Assembly (NCBI GenBank): GCA_902595745.1
Contig: CACJRE010000006.1
Span: 1 to 43,133, forward strand
Length of the DNA stretch: 43,133 bases
From: an uncultured Pelagibacteraceae bacterium
GTDB taxonomy: Bacteria; Pseudomonadota; Alphaproteobacteria; Pelagibacterales; Pelagibacteraceae
Direction: 5' to 3'
A program made the position numbers and the translations under genes. This document shows positions 23,907-32,804 of the stretch, in pieces (positions within the stretch are counted from its first letter, which is position 1; each line of letters opens with the position of its first letter). Under the pieces are notes generated by a model. That model was not told the origin of the DNA. It saw only the letters and a program-made list of their open reading frames with translations, and did no database searches.

Positions 23907-24554
23907 ATGTTTCTAAAAATTAAAAATATACCAATCGTATCTTGGAGTTCAGATAATTCTTTTAACTTTAAGCCAAAATTATCTACATCTTTTTTTTTAA
24001 TTTTTGGTTTAGCAATTTTTGGATTAGGAGAAGGTCTTTTAATTTTATCAACAACAGGAAATTCTCCATGGTCTGTCCTTGCTGAAGGAATATCAAATAC
24101 CACAAGTTTATCTATTGGAGCTGCAACTTTTTTTATAAGTGTGTCTGTACTTTTTTTATGGATATTTATTAAACAAAAGCCTGGATTGGGGACAATTTTC
24201 AATATCATCATTATAGCTGGGATGATTGATATTACTTTAAATTTTTTTGATGCTCCTTCTTCATTGTGGATGAAATATTTTCTGGCTATTTTTTCTGTTT
24301 TATTGGTTGGATTGGGTAGTGGAATTTATCTTGTTGCAAACCTTGGTCCGGGCCCTAGAGATGGATTAATGACAGGACTGACAAAACTTACAAATCTTCC
24401 AATAGCTTTAGTAAGAGCTTTTTTAGAAATTTCTGCAGTATTAGCAGGTTGGTATCTTGGTGGGACTGTTGGCGCAGGAACTTTAATTTTTGCTTTTGGG
24501 ATTGGACCTTGTGTAGCGTTGGGCTTATTTTTAGTTAATAAAATTTTTAATTAA
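23907..24554 (+). CDS. YczE/YitT-like integral membrane protein
   Basis: A 215-residue membrane protein with about five helices. FGLAIFGLGEGLLILSTTGNSPWSVLAEG and GSGIYLVANLGPGPRDGLMTGL are the two repeated family blocks of COG2364 (YczE). Each carries the alpha-helix-breaking NxGxxPxD/S pattern (TGNSPWS and LGPGPRD), indicating an internal duplication. Function unknown; some relatives sit beside transporters or regulators. The last 4 bases (TTAA) are shared with the stop of convergent typA. Confidence 0.8.
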   Translation: MFLKIKNIPIVSWSSDNSFNFKPKLSTSFFLIFGLAIFGLGEGLLILSTTGNSPWSVLAEGISNTTSLSIGAATFFISVSVLFLWIFIKQKPGLGTIFNIIIIAGMIDITLNFFDAPSSLWMKYFLAIFSVLLVGLGSGIYLVANLGPGPRDGLMTGLTKLTNLPIALVRAFLEISAVLAGWYLGGTVGAGTLIFAFGIGPCVALGLFLVNKIFN

Positions 24555-26377
24555 GCTGCAGCCCCAGATTTTTCGCTTTTTTTTCTTTCATGGGGATCTA
24601 AAATTGCTTTTCTTAATCTACATGAATCTGGCGTAATTTCTAACGCTTCATCTGTGTTCAGCATACTTAATTGTTCGGCAATAGACATTTTTCTTACAGG
24701 TGTTAGCACAACATTTTCGTCTGTTCCTTGAGTTCTCATATTTGTTAATTTCTTACCTTTCATGACATTTATAATCATATCACCAGGTTTTGGAGATAAT
24801 CCCACAATCATGCCTGGGTAAACCGGATCATTATGAGTTACAAACATTTCACCCCTAGCCTGTAAATTAAAAATAGCAAATGCAACAGCCTTACCTTTTT
24901 CCATTGAGATTAAAGCACCATTTCTTCTACCTTCCATATCGCCCTCAAAAGGTCCGTAAGCATGGAATATTCTATTGATTACTCCATTTCCTTTAGTTAG
25001 AGTTAAAAACCTACTTGTGTATCCCATTAACCCTCTAGTTGGAGCATGAAATATTAATCTTTTTTTATCTTTACCAGTATCCTTTAAATCAATGAGTTTA
25101 CCTTTTCTTCTATTCATCGAGTCTATTACCTTAGACGAATGTTCTTCATCTAAATCCATAGTTATTTCTTCAATTGGCTCAAGTTTATTTCCATTTTCAT
25201 CGGTTTTATATAATACTTTAGGAGGACTTACGGTCATTTCAAAACCTTCTCTTCTCATTTGAGTTAGCAAAATTTCTAACATAAGTTCACCACGCCCACT
25301 TACTACAAAAGAGTCGTTACCATTATTTTCTGAGAAAGTAATACCAACGTTGTTTTGAGCTTCTTGAATTAGTCTGTCTCTAATTTGAGTACTAGTAAGT
25401 TTTTTGCCCTCAGTTCCTGCTAGAGGAGAGGTGTTTACTGTAATGGTAATTGACATCGTTGGTGGATCAATTGGTGTTGCTGGAATTGGTTCATTAACTT
25501 CTGGGTCACAAATAGTATCAGCGACGTTAGCTTTTTCTAATCCAGCTATTACAACAATGTCACCAGCTTCCCCAACTTCAATAGGAACTTTTTTCGTTCC
25601 TTCATATCTAAAAATCTTAGTTAATTTGCCTTCATCAACTTTTTCACCATTTAAATTTATAGCTTTAATTGATTGATTTGCTTTAGCAGTTCCTTGAGTA
25701 ATTCTCCCAACCAAACTTCTACCTAAAAAGCTATCAGCGTAAAGAAGAGTTGATAGCATTGCAAAAGGTTTAGTTTTGTCTAATTCAGCAGGTTTTACAT
25801 GTTCAACAATCATGTCTAAAAGGGGATTTAAATTTTCTCTAGGCCCATCAACTTCCTTATCTGCCCATCCTGATCTACCACTTGCATATAAAACTGGGAA
25901 ATCTAATTGTTCTTCATTTGCATCCAAGCTTACAAATAAATCAAAAGTTTCATCTAAAACCTCATTTGCTCTTTGATCAGCTTTATCTAATTTATTAATT
26001 ACAACAATTGGCTTTAATCCTTGTTTAAGGGCTTTAGATAATACAAATTTTGTTTGTGGCATTACACCTTCGGCAGAGTCTATAAGTAATAAAGCGCCAT
26101 CTGCCATACTTAACACTCTTTCAACTTCTGCAGCAAAATCTCTGTGACCTGGGGTATCAATTATATTTACTCTAGAATCTTTCCAATTAATCGAAGCTGG
26201 TTTTGCTAAGATTGTAATTCCTCTTTCTTTTTCAAGCTCACCAGAGTCCATTAATCTTTCATCTACAACTTCATTCTCCCTAAATGATCCACTTTGTTTC
26301 ATTAGATTATCTATTAAAGTAGTTTTGCCGTGATCAACGTGCGCGATGATAGTGATGTTTCTGATGTTGTTGCTCAT
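24551..26377 (-). CDS. typA: Ribosome-associated GTPase TypA/BipA
   Basis: A 608-residue translational GTPase of the normal length. The G-domain has AHVDHGKTT (G1, residues 12-20), RGITI (G2), DTPGHRDF (G3) and NKLDKADQR (G4). EF-G-like domains II, III and V follow, and the BipA-specific C-terminal region contains GYTSRFLTLTKGNGVINR and NMRTQGTDENVVL. It helps assemble large ribosomal subunits and supports growth at low temperature and under stress in the organisms studied. It is divergent from an RNA helicase gene with a matching 5'-leader motif. There is no Shine-Dalgarno sequence. Confidence 0.96.
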   Translation of the reverse strand: MSNNIRNITIIAHVDHGKTTLIDNLMKQSGSFRENEVVDERLMDSGELEKERGITILAKPASINWKDSRVNIIDTPGHRDFAAEVERVLSMADGALLLIDSAEGVMPQTKFVLSKALKQGLKPIVVINKLDKADQRANEVLDETFDLFVSLDANEEQLDFPVLYASGRSGWADKEVDGPRENLNPLLDMIVEHVKPAELDKTKPFAMLSTLLYADSFLGRSLVGRITQGTAKANQSIKAINLNGEKVDEGKLTKIFRYEGTKKVPIEVGEAGDIVVIAGLEKANVADTICDPEVNEPIPATPIDPPTMSITITVNTSPLAGTEGKKLTSTQIRDRLIQEAQNNVGITFSENNGNDSFVVSGRGELMLEILLTQMRREGFEMTVSPPKVLYKTDENGNKLEPIEEITMDLDEEHSSKVIDSMNRRKGKLIDLKDTGKDKKRLIFHAPTRGLMGYTSRFLTLTKGNGVINRIFHAYGPFEGDMEGRRNGALISMEKGKAVAFAIFNLQARGEMFVTHNDPVYPGMIVGLSPKPGDMIINVMKGKKLTNMRTQGTDENVVLTPVRKMSIAEQLSMLNTDEALEITPDSCRLRKAILDPHERKKSEKSGAAA

Positions 26378-26399
26378 AATTTGTGGCTCTTATACATTA

Positions 26400-26410
26400 A
26401 TTCTTTGATT
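26400..26410 (-). promoter_or_regulatory. Leader motif shared by typA and the helicase gene (typA copy)
   Basis: Read on the minus strand this is AATCAAAGAAT, ending 22 bases before the typA start codon. The same 11 bases appear on the plus strand at 26519-26529, ending 26 bases before the helicase ATG. An equal placement in two divergent leaders suggests a common regulator, though A/T richness raises the chance level. Confidence 0.3.
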
Positions 26411-26501
26411 TGAAAACTTAAAAAAAGTCAGTATTTACAAGATAAATTGACATTTATAAAAAATTCATTTCTTGTGATTGTTTTAAAAACATATAGATAT
26501 C

Positions 26502-26518
26502 GCAGTAAAATTTACTGC
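26502..26518 (+). promoter_or_regulatory. 17-bp palindrome in the helicase leader
   Basis: GCAGTAAA and TTTACTGC mirror each other exactly around a single A. As RNA it can form a stem of six to seven pairs over a small A/U loop, directly before the leader motif at 26519. It might be an operator or a structured leader element. It begins 54 bases before the helicase ATG. Confidence 0.4.
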
Positions 26519-26529
26519 AATCAAAGAAT
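26519..26529 (+). promoter_or_regulatory. Leader motif shared by typA and the helicase gene (helicase copy)
   Basis: AATCAAAGAAT, identical to the minus-strand motif at 26400-26410, ending 26 bases before the helicase start. Flanking bases also agree partly (tAaT versus cAtT), giving about 14 of 16 matches. Confidence 0.3.
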
Positions 26530-26555
26530 CATTATCTATATTTCAAATTCATTAA

Positions 26556-28130
26556 ATGGAAAATTTTAAATCATTAAAAATAGAAGATTCGTTAAAAAAT
26601 TCACTTAATAAAATGAATTTTACTAAACCAACTCCTATTCAAAGTATGGCAATCCCTGTTGCATTGGAGGGCAAAGATATCTTAGGAACTGCACAAACAG
26701 GAACAGGAAAAACATTAGCTTTCAGCATTCCATTAATTAATAAATTAATTTTAGATAAAAATGCTTTAGCACTTGTGATGTGTCCAACAAGAGAATTAGC
26801 AACGCAAGTTATGGAAGCAATTAAAAGTATTATTAGTGATAAAATTAATATTAAAACAGCTTTGCTTATTGGTGGTGAGTCTATGCAGAAACAACTTAGA
26901 CAACTAGGAAATAGATCCAGAATAATAGTGGGAACTCCAGGCAGAATAAACGATCACTTAAAAAGGAAAAGTTTAAACTTATCAGCAACAAAATATTTAG
27001 TATTAGATGAAACAGATAGAATGTTGGATATGGGGTTTACTCCACAAATTGAAATGGTTTTAAAATTTGTACCAAAGAGTCATCAAACACTGCTATTCTC
27101 TGCAACACTACCTCAAAATATTTTAAGAATTTCAGAAAGATTTTTAAATAAACCTGAAAGAATATCTACTGGAGCAACATCGGTTCCAATAGCAAAGATT
27201 AAACAAGAAATACTTCAAGTTTTTAAAGAAAATAAATATGATGAATTGATAGATCAATTTTTAGCCAGAAAAGGTTCAATTCTAGTTTTTGTTAAAACTA
27301 AAAGAAGTGCAGACAAAATGGTTAAACGTCTTAAAGAAGAAGGACATTCAGCAGATGCAATTCATGGAGACCTTCGACAAAGCAAAAGAGATCGGGTTAT
27401 TAATTCTTTTAGAAAAGGATTAAAGAGAATTTTAATTGCAACAGATGTTGCTGCTAGAGGTCTTGATATACCGCTAATTCAGCATGTAATTAATTATGAT
27501 CTTCCACAAGTTCCAGAGGATTATGTTCATAGAATTGGAAGAACAGCAAGAGCTGGTTCAGATGGATCTGCTCTAACTTTTTTGACACCTGATGATAGAT
27601 CGATGTGGAATTCAATAAACAAATTAATTGATCCAAATTTCAAACCAGCACCTAGTGGCTTAAGAAGAAACACAAAAAACAAAAGAAGAGGCAAGGGACC
27701 AAATAATAAAAAAAGAAAATTAAGAGAAGAAAAGAGATTGAATTCTAAAGAAAAAAGGACATCCTTCGGGGAAGGAGAGCGATATAAATCAAAAAGAAAT
27801 AATGATAATAATAAATTTGGTTTCAAGAAAAAATCAAATTTTAAAGACAAAAGAAAATCTTTTCAAAAAGTAAGATCTGAAAAACCATCAATAGAAACAG
27901 AAAAAAAAGATTATAACTTTAAGGGCAAAAAAAACTTTTTTAAAAAAAAACAGAAAAAACCTGCTGGATTTACAAACAATCCAAAGTATCTTGAAAAAAA
28001 ACACCCAGAAAACTCTTCATCAGATGGAGAAAGAAAAAAATTTAATTTTAAAGGCAAGAAAAAGTTTAAAAGCAGAAATAGTAGACCAAAAAAGTTTACA
28101 TTTAAAAAACACAACAAAAAAAGAAGATAA
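26556..28130 (+). CDS. DEAD-box-type ATP-dependent RNA helicase (RhlE/DeaD-like) with DETD motif and basic tail
   Basis: A 524-residue RNA helicase. The core holds the Q motif (FTKPTPIQ), motif I AQTGTGKT (46-53), PTRELA, TPGR, motif II written DETD (151-154) instead of DEAD, motif III SAT, ARGLDIP and HRIGRTARAG. From about residue 365 a lysine/arginine/phenylalanine-rich tail of some 160 residues follows, with loose repeats around NFKGKKxF, suited to non-specific RNA binding. Such enzymes unwind structured RNA during ribosome assembly and in the cold. The leader carries a palindrome and a motif shared with typA. RhlE-type is likeliest from DRMLDMGF. Confidence 0.93.
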   Translation: MENFKSLKIEDSLKNSLNKMNFTKPTPIQSMAIPVALEGKDILGTAQTGTGKTLAFSIPLINKLILDKNALALVMCPTRELATQVMEAIKSIISDKINIKTALLIGGESMQKQLRQLGNRSRIIVGTPGRINDHLKRKSLNLSATKYLVLDETDRMLDMGFTPQIEMVLKFVPKSHQTLLFSATLPQNILRISERFLNKPERISTGATSVPIAKIKQEILQVFKENKYDELIDQFLARKGSILVFVKTKRSADKMVKRLKEEGHSADAIHGDLRQSKRDRVINSFRKGLKRILIATDVAARGLDIPLIQHVINYDLPQVPEDYVHRIGRTARAGSDGSALTFLTPDDRSMWNSINKLIDPNFKPAPSGLRRNTKNKRRGKGPNNKKRKLREEKRLNSKEKRTSFGEGERYKSKRNNDNNKFGFKKKSNFKDKRKSFQKVRSEKPSIETEKKDYNFKGKKNFFKKKQKKPAGFTNNPKYLEKKHPENSSSDGERKKFNFKGKKKFKSRNSRPKKFTFKKHNKKRR

Positions 28131-28132
28131 TA

Positions 28133-28246
28133 TTAAGATTTTTTAGCTTTTTCTTTTTTTATTTTCCTTTTTTCTTTAAGACTCAATTTTGGTTTTTTGT
28201 TAACACTTGAGTCTTTAAATGATTTTCCGCTATATCGTTTAGACAT
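28133..28246 (-). CDS. 37-residue basic ORF, possible small protein
   Basis: A short open frame with an ATG start and a TAA stop reads MSKRYSGKSFKDSSVNKKPK, followed by LSLKEKRKIKKEKAKKS. It is strongly basic, with 15 lysines and 2 arginines, and helical in its second half, so it could be a ribosome- or RNA-associated peptide. It fits neatly between the helicase stop (2-bp gap) and the HupE gene, in a slot that would otherwise be empty. No clear ribosome-binding site precedes it. Poly-A-rich sequence readily gives lysine-rich ORFs by chance, but a non-lysine start (RYSGKSFKDSSVN) argues against pure low complexity. Confidence 0.5.
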   Translation of the reverse strand: MSKRYSGKSFKDSSVNKKPKLSLKEKRKIKKEKAKKS

Positions 28247-28289
28247 ATAAGTATTTTATCATTCTTTAAAATATTATCTTGTAATTTTT

Positions 28290-28880
28290 TTAAAAAATTT
28301 GACTAAGTAAGTAAATTCCATAAATAGCAAAAGACGCACCTGTTAATCGCAATAATATCAAAGTTAAGTTATTTTTGATCAATAAATGTCCAATTGCAAC
28401 CCCTAACAAATGCAGAGCTGTTGTCCCAATAATGAAGCCTAAAATAAATAAAATAGGGTTTGCTGCTGCTGGCACCTCTAATCCATGAGCGATCCCATGA
28501 AACAAACCGAAAGTTGCAACAAAGACCATTATTAACTTTGTTGGTATTTTATTTTCAATACTAATTACAATTCCTAAAAGTATCACTGAAAATACAATTC
28601 CGATTTCTACAAAATAAAATTCTTGAACAATTAATGAAAATCCAAACAAACCTCCAATTGTCATTAAGATCACAAAAATAGAAGGTATAGTCCAAATAGC
28701 TCTTCCTCTTATCTGAGCAGATATTATTCCAACACTTATCATTGCAAGTAAATGATCTAATCCTAAAACTGGATGAGAAAGACCATCATAAAATCCAACC
28801 TTGCCTGTAATATCATGCCCAAGTGATGGTAGCGGGTAAATTAATAGAGATGTTAAAAAAATGATAAAATTTTTATTCAC
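28290..28880 (-). CDS. HupE/UreJ-family membrane protein
   Basis: A 196-residue protein with an N-terminal signal-like segment ending PSLGHDITG, then five to six transmembrane helices. SHPVLGLDHLLAMISVG is the family's histidine/aspartate motif, and LFHGIAHGLEVP is the second. HupE and UreJ proteins are thought to import nickel or cobalt for hydrogenase or urease; neither enzyme is encoded here, so the ion and purpose are open. It lies downstream of groEL beyond a terminator, so it probably has its own promoter or relies on read-through. Confidence 0.85.
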   Translation of the reverse strand: MNKNFIIFLTSLLIYPLPSLGHDITGKVGFYDGLSHPVLGLDHLLAMISVGIISAQIRGRAIWTIPSIFVILMTIGGLFGFSLIVQEFYFVEIGIVFSVILLGIVISIENKIPTKLIMVFVATFGLFHGIAHGLEVPAAANPILFILGFIIGTTALHLLGVAIGHLLIKNNLTLILLRLTGASFAIYGIYLLSQIF

Positions 28881-28919
28881 AATTTTTTTTAAGATATTTA
28901 AAAAAAATTTTATATAAAA

Positions 28920-28947
28920 AAAAAGGGCAGTAAAAACTGCCCTTTTT
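28920..28947 (-). terminator. Rho-independent terminator of groESL
   Basis: AGGGCAGT (28924-28931) pairs perfectly with ACTGCCCT (28936-28943) over an AAAA loop, with A/T flanks that lengthen the stem. On the minus strand it is followed by a T-run, the standard terminator form. It begins shortly after the groEL stop (28974). Confidence 0.92.
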
Positions 28948-28973
28948 AAATTTTGTTTAAGTGATTGGGGGTG

Positions 28974-30653
<1,680 letters not shown>

Positions 30654-30658
30654 TTAAA

Positions 30659-30949
30659 TTATTTACTTGAAATACCCATAATGTCTGACTCTTTCATTAT
30701 GCTGTATTCTTTTCCATCAATTTTGACTTCAGTTCCTGACCATTTGCCAAATAAAACTTTGTCACCAACTTTAACGTCCATTGGAATTAATTTTCCATCC
30801 TCGGTTTTTGCTCCACCACCAACTGCTACTACTTTTCCTTCTTGAGGTTTTTCTTGTGCAGTATCTGGGATGATTATTCCACCAGCAGTTTTTTCACTGC
30901 TGTCTAAAACTTCGATTAATACTCTGTCATGTAACGGTTTAAACTTCAT
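30659..30949 (-). CDS. groS: Co-chaperonin GroES
   Basis: A 96-residue GroES of normal length. [44 protein letters not shown] includes the mobile loop (TAGGIIIPD) that docks on Gro[14 protein letters not shown] closes the C-terminus. It caps the GroEL ring. It is the first gene of the groESL operon, with an AAGGAG ribosome-binding site and a CTTGAAA-type promoter about 28-55 bp upstream. A GroES/GroEL pair is expected once per genome in a streamlined species. Confidence 0.98.
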   Translation of the reverse strand: MKFKPLHDRVLIEVLDSSEKTAGGIIIPDTAQEKPQEGKVVAVGGGAKTEDGKLIPMDVKVGDKVLFGKWSGTEVKIDGKEYSIMKESDIMGISSK

Positions 30950-30965
30950 AAATTCTCCTTATTAA

Positions 30966-30980
30966 ATATGAGCCTCATAT
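30966..30980. promoter_or_regulatory. 15-bp perfect palindrome over the groESL -10/start region
   Basis: ATATGAG and CTCATAT mirror each other around one base. It overlaps the -10 box (30977-30982) and the predicted transcription start, the best place for a repressor. It is not the CIRCE element that HrcA binds (TTAGCACTC-N9-GAGTGCTAA). Confidence 0.4.
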
Positions 30981-31004
30981 AGATACTGACCTAACTTTTT
31001 CAAG
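30977..31004 (-). promoter_or_regulatory. Heat-shock (RpoH/sigma-32-type) promoter of groESL
   Basis: On the minus strand CTTGAAA (31004-30998) is followed after exactly 15 bases by CTATAT (30982-30977), the form reported for alphaproteobacterial sigma-32 promoters. The hsp20 promoter in this window has the same -35 and the same spacing. Confidence 0.75.
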
Positions 31005-31071
31005 ATAATACGAAAAATAAGTTGGGAAAAATCCTAGGAAATTAAGGTTTTTATGGTTTATACCTTAAATT

Positions 31072-31890
31072 ATGACTAAAAATTTAGATTCAGAGGGTTT
31101 GAAGTCTATTGCTGAAAATTACGATCTTTTTTATATAGATTTATGGGGTGTAATGCACAATGGAATTAAACTCCACGAACATGCAATTTTAACTCTTAAA
31201 AAATTATTAGAGATTAATAAAGATTTTGTTTTGTTAACAAATGCACCAAGACCTATTCAGCCAGTTAGAGATTTTTTAGAGAAAATGGGGATGGATAAGG
31301 AGTTTAGAGATAAAGTTTTTACCTCAGGTGAGGCAGCACTAAATTATTTAAAAAAATTTTATTCTTCAGAAATATTTTTTCATATAGGTCCACCTAGAGA
31401 TTTTGATTTATTTAATGACTTTAGAAATAATAAATCTGAAGATATAAATGAAAGTCAATATTTGTTATGCACGGGTTTGTTTGATGAATATGGTAAAGAT
31501 TTAAATTATTATAAAGATTTATTAGAAAATCATATTAAAAAAAAAATGATTTGTACAAATCCAGATCTAATAGTCGATAAAGGGAATAAAAGAGAATTGT
31601 GTGCTGGATCAGTTGCAATGGTATTTGAAAAAATGGGAGGTGAGGTTGTATATTTTGGTAAACCCTATCCAGAAGTTTATAATCAATCAATAGATAATAG
31701 TAATAAAAAAGTTTTATCAATTGGAGACAATCTCAATACAGATATTAAAGGAGCTAATCTTTTAAATTATGACTCTTTATTAATTTCAAATGGAATACAT
31801 AAAAATGAAATCCAAAATAATGGAATAGAAATTGTATCAAAACAATATGAGTCAATTGTGAACTTTATGCAATCAGATTTAAAATGGTAA
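31072..31890 (+). CDS. HAD-superfamily class IIA hydrolase (TIGR01459 type)
   Basis: A 272-residue HAD phosphatase-like protein. Motif I is YIDLWGVMHNG (nucleophile Asp23), with Trp in the place of the second Asp, as is normal for the TIGR01459 subgroup. LLTNAPRP (motif II), KPYPEVY (motif III Lys) and SIGDNLNTDIKGAN (motif IV) follow. A class IIA cap domain lies between motifs II and III. The substrate is unknown. It overlaps ribF by 7 bp and leads the ribF-ileS-lspA operon, a neighbour relation typical of alphaproteobacteria. Confidence 0.87.
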   Translation: MTKNLDSEGLKSIAENYDLFYIDLWGVMHNGIKLHEHAILTLKKLLEINKDFVLLTNAPRPIQPVRDFLEKMGMDKEFRDKVFTSGEAALNYLKKFYSSEIFFHIGPPRDFDLFNDFRNNKSEDINESQYLLCTGLFDEYGKDLNYYKDLLENHIKKKMICTNPDLIVDKGNKRELCAGSVAMVFEKMGGEVVYFGKPYPEVYNQSIDNSNKKVLSIGDNLNTDIKGANLLNYDSLLISNGIHKNEIQNNGIEIVSKQYESIVNFMQSDLKW

Positions 31891-32804
31891 AATTATATAA
31901 AAACTTTAATATTAATAAAAATCATAAAAAGTCTATAATTCTAATTGGTAATTTCGATGGTATTCATTTAGGTCATCAAAAATTATTTAAATTAGCTCAA
32001 TTATATAAAAAAAAATATAAATCAAAAATTGGTGTAATTAATTTTGATCCAATGCCAAAGATGTTTTTTAATAAATCTTTGAAAAATTTTAGATTATCAA
32101 ATATTGATCAAAAACTTGATTTATTAAACAAACTTGGTGTTGATTTTATAATAACTAAAAAATTTAATAGATTATTTTCAAAAACAAAACCAATTAATTT
32201 TATAAAAAATATTTTATCAAATAAATTAAAAGCAAGATTTATATTTGTTAGTAATAATTTTAGATTTGGAAACAAAAGAGAAGGTAACGTAGAATTTTTA
32301 ATTGAAAATGAAAAAAAATATAATTATCAAGTTATTAAACCAAAGCCTCTTTTAATTAACAAAAAAATAGTTTCATCTTCACTAATTAGAAATTATTTGG
32401 AAAAAGGTTTATTAAAAAAAGCTAATAGACTACTAAATAGAAAATGGTCTATTGATGGGATGGTTCAAAAAGGTAGACAACTTGGAAAAAAAATTGGTTT
32501 TCCAACATGCAACATAGATATTAAAGATTATGTATTAGCAAAACCAGGAGTATATGCAGTAAGTGTTTTAAGAAAAAATAATCTTAAAATTTTGAAAGGA
32601 ATAGCAAATCTTGGTTATAGACCAACATTTAACCAAAAAAAAATCTTACTAGAGGTTCATTTGTTTAATTTTTCTGGAAATCTCTATAATAAGCACTTAT
32701 CAGTTCATTTTTTAAAATTTATAAGAAAAGAGAAGAAATTTAAAAACATTAACAAATTGAAATCTCAAATTAAATTAGATTTAAAAATAGCAAAGAGAGC
32801 ATAA
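31884..32804 (+). CDS. ribF: Bifunctional riboflavin kinase/FAD synthetase
   Basis: A 306-residue enzyme that makes FMN and FAD. The N-terminal nucleotidyltransferase domain (about 1-170) has IGNFDGIHLGHQKL and FVSNNFRFGNKREGN. The C-terminal flavokinase domain has GRQLGKKIGFPTCNI, AKPGVYAVSV and LEVHLFNFSGNLYNKHLSV. Both halves look complete. It starts inside the end of the HAD gene and its stop overlaps the ileS start as TAATG, so translation is coupled on both sides. The order ribF-ileS-lspA is widely conserved in proteobacteria. Confidence 0.95.
   Translation: MVKLYKNFNINKNHKKSIILIGNFDGIHLGHQKLFKLAQLYKKKYKSKIGVINFDPMPKMFFNKSLKNFRLSNIDQKLDLLNKLGVDFIITKKFNRLFSKTKPINFIKNILSNKLKARFIFVSNNFRFGNKREGNVEFLIENEKKYNYQVIKPKPLLINKKIVSSSLIRNYLEKGLLKKANRLLNRKWSIDGMVQKGRQLGKKIGFPTCNIDIKDYVLAKPGVYAVSVLRKNNLKILKGIANLGYRPTFNQKKILLEVHLFNFSGNLYNKHLSVHFLKFIRKEKKFKNINKLKSQIKLDLKIAKRA

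Noticed and set aside
26447..26475. TTGACA as a -35 box for the helicase gene
   Set aside because: No acceptable -10 hexamer at 16-18 bases; the match is likely chance.
28277..28300. A/T palindrome (TTTTTTAAAAAA) at the HupE gene end as a terminator
   Set aside because: It has no G-C pairs and overlaps the stop codon; too weak and too common in this composition.
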